NCBI RefSeq assembly: GCF_902833905.1 | Contig: NZ_CADFGP010000018.1 | Coordinates: forward strand, 62,001-126,000 | Direction of reading: 5' to 3' | Origin: Paraburkholderia tuberum STM678 | Lineage (GTDB): Bacteria > Pseudomonadota > Gammaproteobacteria > Burkholderiales > Burkholderiaceae | DNA: 64,000 bases | Part shown: piece by piece, positions 62,901-64,000 of the stretch | Layout: each line of letters begins with the position of its first letter | Position numbering within the stretch: position 1 is the first letter of the stretch | Translations under genes and position numbers: made by a program | The notes under the pieces: generated by a model | Told to the model about the DNA's origin: nothing | The model's input: only the letters and a program-made list of their open reading frames with translations | Databases searched by the model: none

Positions 62901-64000
62901 TCACCGCCCTTGAGCCCCCAACGCCACAAACCGCTCCAGATGATGATCCTCATCCCCAAGCTGATGATCGATCATCACGAGCCGCTTCGCGTAATGCGCG
63001 AGCGGCAGTTCCCACGTCATACCGATCCCGCCGTGCAACTGGATGCATTCCTCCGCGACTCGCGTGCCGATCCGGCCGATGCTGTACTTCGCCGCCGACA
63101 CCGCGCGCTCGCGCGCGTTTCGTTCGCCGTCGAGCGCCGCCGCCGCGTTGATCACCGCCGAGCGCGCCTGCTCGATTTCGAGCAGCAAATCGGCCATGCG
63201 ATGCTGCAACGCCTGGAAGCTGCCGATCGGCACGCCGAACTGCTTGCGCGTGCGCAGATAGTCGAGCGTGTAGTCTTTCGCGACGTCCATTGCGCCGACC
63301 GCTTCCGCGCACAGCGCGAGCACGCCGCAACTCAGCGCATATTCGAGCGTCGCAAAGCCGTGATCCACTGAGCCGAGCACGGTGTCGTCGCCGAGCGTGA
63401 CGTCGTCGAACGTCACTTCGGCCGCGCGTCCTCCGTCGATCTTGCGGTAGCCGCGCACGCTCACACCCGTCGCGTCGCTCGGCACCAGAAACAGCGTGAT
63501 GCCGGCTTCGGCATCGTCCTCGCCGCTCGTGCGTGCCGAGACGAGGAACACCTGAGCATGCTCGCCATGCTGAACGACGGCCTTTGCGCCGTGCAACGTC
63601 CACACGCCGCTGTTGCCATTTACGCTGCGGCGCGCGCGCGTCGTCGCGACCCGGGCAAGCTCGTAATGACTGTCCGGTTCACCATGCGCGAGCGCAACGA
63701 TCCGCGAGCCGTCGATCAACGAACCCAGCGCCGCATTCTGCAGGTCGCCGCCGCTGCGAGCGATCGCCCGGCCGACGACCAGCGTATCGAGAAACGGTTC
63801 GACGACGAGCCCGCGGCCGATGCTCTCGAACACCACGGAAATATCGAACCCGCCGCCGCCAAAACCGCCGCTCGCTTCGTCGAACAGTGCGCCGATCACG
63901 CCAAGCTCCGCGAAGCGTGCCCACAATTCGGTGCTGAAGCCTTGCGTCGAGCGTGCGATTTCATCGCGCGTCGCGAAGCCGTACTGCTCGCTGATAAACC
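62901..64000 (-). CDS. Acyl-CoA dehydrogenase, cut by window edge
   Basis: The frame runs leftward from the window edge (visible start FISEQYGFATRDEIARSTQGFS) to the stop at 62901, about 365 residues. Features of the family: WARFAELGVIGALFDEASGGFGGG (N-terminal helical domain), and ARSAVINAAAALDGERN then ECIQLHGGIGMTWELPLAHYAKR in the C-terminal domain. Only the first few residues are missing. FAD-dependent alpha-beta dehydrogenation of an acyl-CoA; electrons would pass via ETF to the ETF-QO encoded at 44.4-46.1 kb. The longer side chain or steroid-type FadE subgroup is possible. Confidence 0.9.
   Translation of the reverse strand, partial: FISEQYGFATRDEIARSTQGFSTELWARFAELGVIGALFDEASGGFGGGGFDISVVFESIGRGLVVEPFLDTLVVGRAIARSGGDLQNAALGSLIDGSRIVALAHGEPDSHYELARVATTRARRSVNGNSGVWTLHGAKAVVQHGEHAQVFLVSARTSGEDDAEAGITLFLVPSDATGVSVRGYRKIDGGRAAEVTFDDVTLGDDTVLGSVDHGFATLEYALSCGVLALCAEAVGAMDVAKDYTLDYLRTRKQFGVPIGSFQALQHRMADLLLEIEQARSAVINAAAALDGERNARERAVSAAKYSIGRIGTRVAEECIQLHGGIGMTWELPLAHYAKRLVMIDHQLGDEDHHLERFVALGAQGR

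Noticed and set aside
62709..62904. 70-codon leftward frame starting at a GTG
   Set aside because: No family, no ribosome binding site; it overlaps the degraded 5' side of the DUF1311 remnant.

Overview
The window is high-GC chromosomal DNA from a betaproteobacterium of the family Burkholderiaceae, most probably Paraburkholderia. This rests on gene content and order (thrS-infC-rpmI-rplT-pheS-pheT-ihfA-merR-tRNA-Pro, valS/galU, tusA) and on a repeat family with the core CCCCGCACAGGGGCAAC that I associate with that genus. The genus is inference; the family is fairly secure. Most of the window is ordinary core or metabolic DNA with short intergenic gaps and many ATGA-type overlaps.

Layout. 0-6.8 kb: an inositol-type sugar catabolic locus. 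Leftward run binding protein, permease, ATPase and a PfkB kinase (iolC, cut by the window edge); rightward run an RpiR regulator and two Gfo/Idh/MocA dehydrogenases. A GGAA-N6-TTCC palindrome lies between them. 6.9-17.0 kb: tusA-like gene, galU, valS, a 0.6-kb inverted-repeat element, uvrD/pcrA helicase, a nucleosidase and prpE. 17.2-22.4 kb: a small genomic island (see below). 22.5-31.9 kb: an Fsr-type MFS exporter, a chemoreceptor and an AaeXAB-like four-gene efflux operon (OprM/NodT lipoprotein, FUSC, DUF1656, HlyD) divergent from a LysR regulator. 32-47.6 kb: housekeeping genes including a FAD-linked oxidase, wrbA, yihY, metY, a CBS protein, an LplT-acyltransferase fusion, aroC, ETF-QO, an SDR and a thioesterase. 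47.6-53.6 kb: a PAS-LuxR regulator, scoAB, a hydrolase, RidA and relA. 53.7-62.3 kb: tRNA-Val and the thrS-to-tRNA-Pro translation block. The right edge holds a decayed DUF1311 gene and a cut acyl-CoA dehydrogenase.

The island is the standout. It carries a retron of the RT-TOPRIM fusion type (compare retron Eco2/Ec67): a 581-aa reverse transcriptase with NAxxH, YADD and VTG motifs and a C-terminal TOPRIM domain, preceded on the same strand by a 131-nt predicted msr-msd RNA whose 13-nt ends pair. Next to it are a tyrosine recombinase gene broken by one frameshift, a cluster of TTGAC repeats that could be integrase arm sites, a two-gene operon of unknown function (Cys-rich protein plus a two-TM coiled-coil protein), and an IS5-type transposase remnant. 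The island is bounded by a 17-bp direct repeat. The repeat is the tip of a palindromic dispersed repeat whose two arms now sit on opposite sides of the island, suggesting integration into that palindrome rather than into a tRNA gene.

The expected unit is a phage-defence cassette that once moved by its own integrase. The integrase now looks inactive, while the retron itself looks intact.
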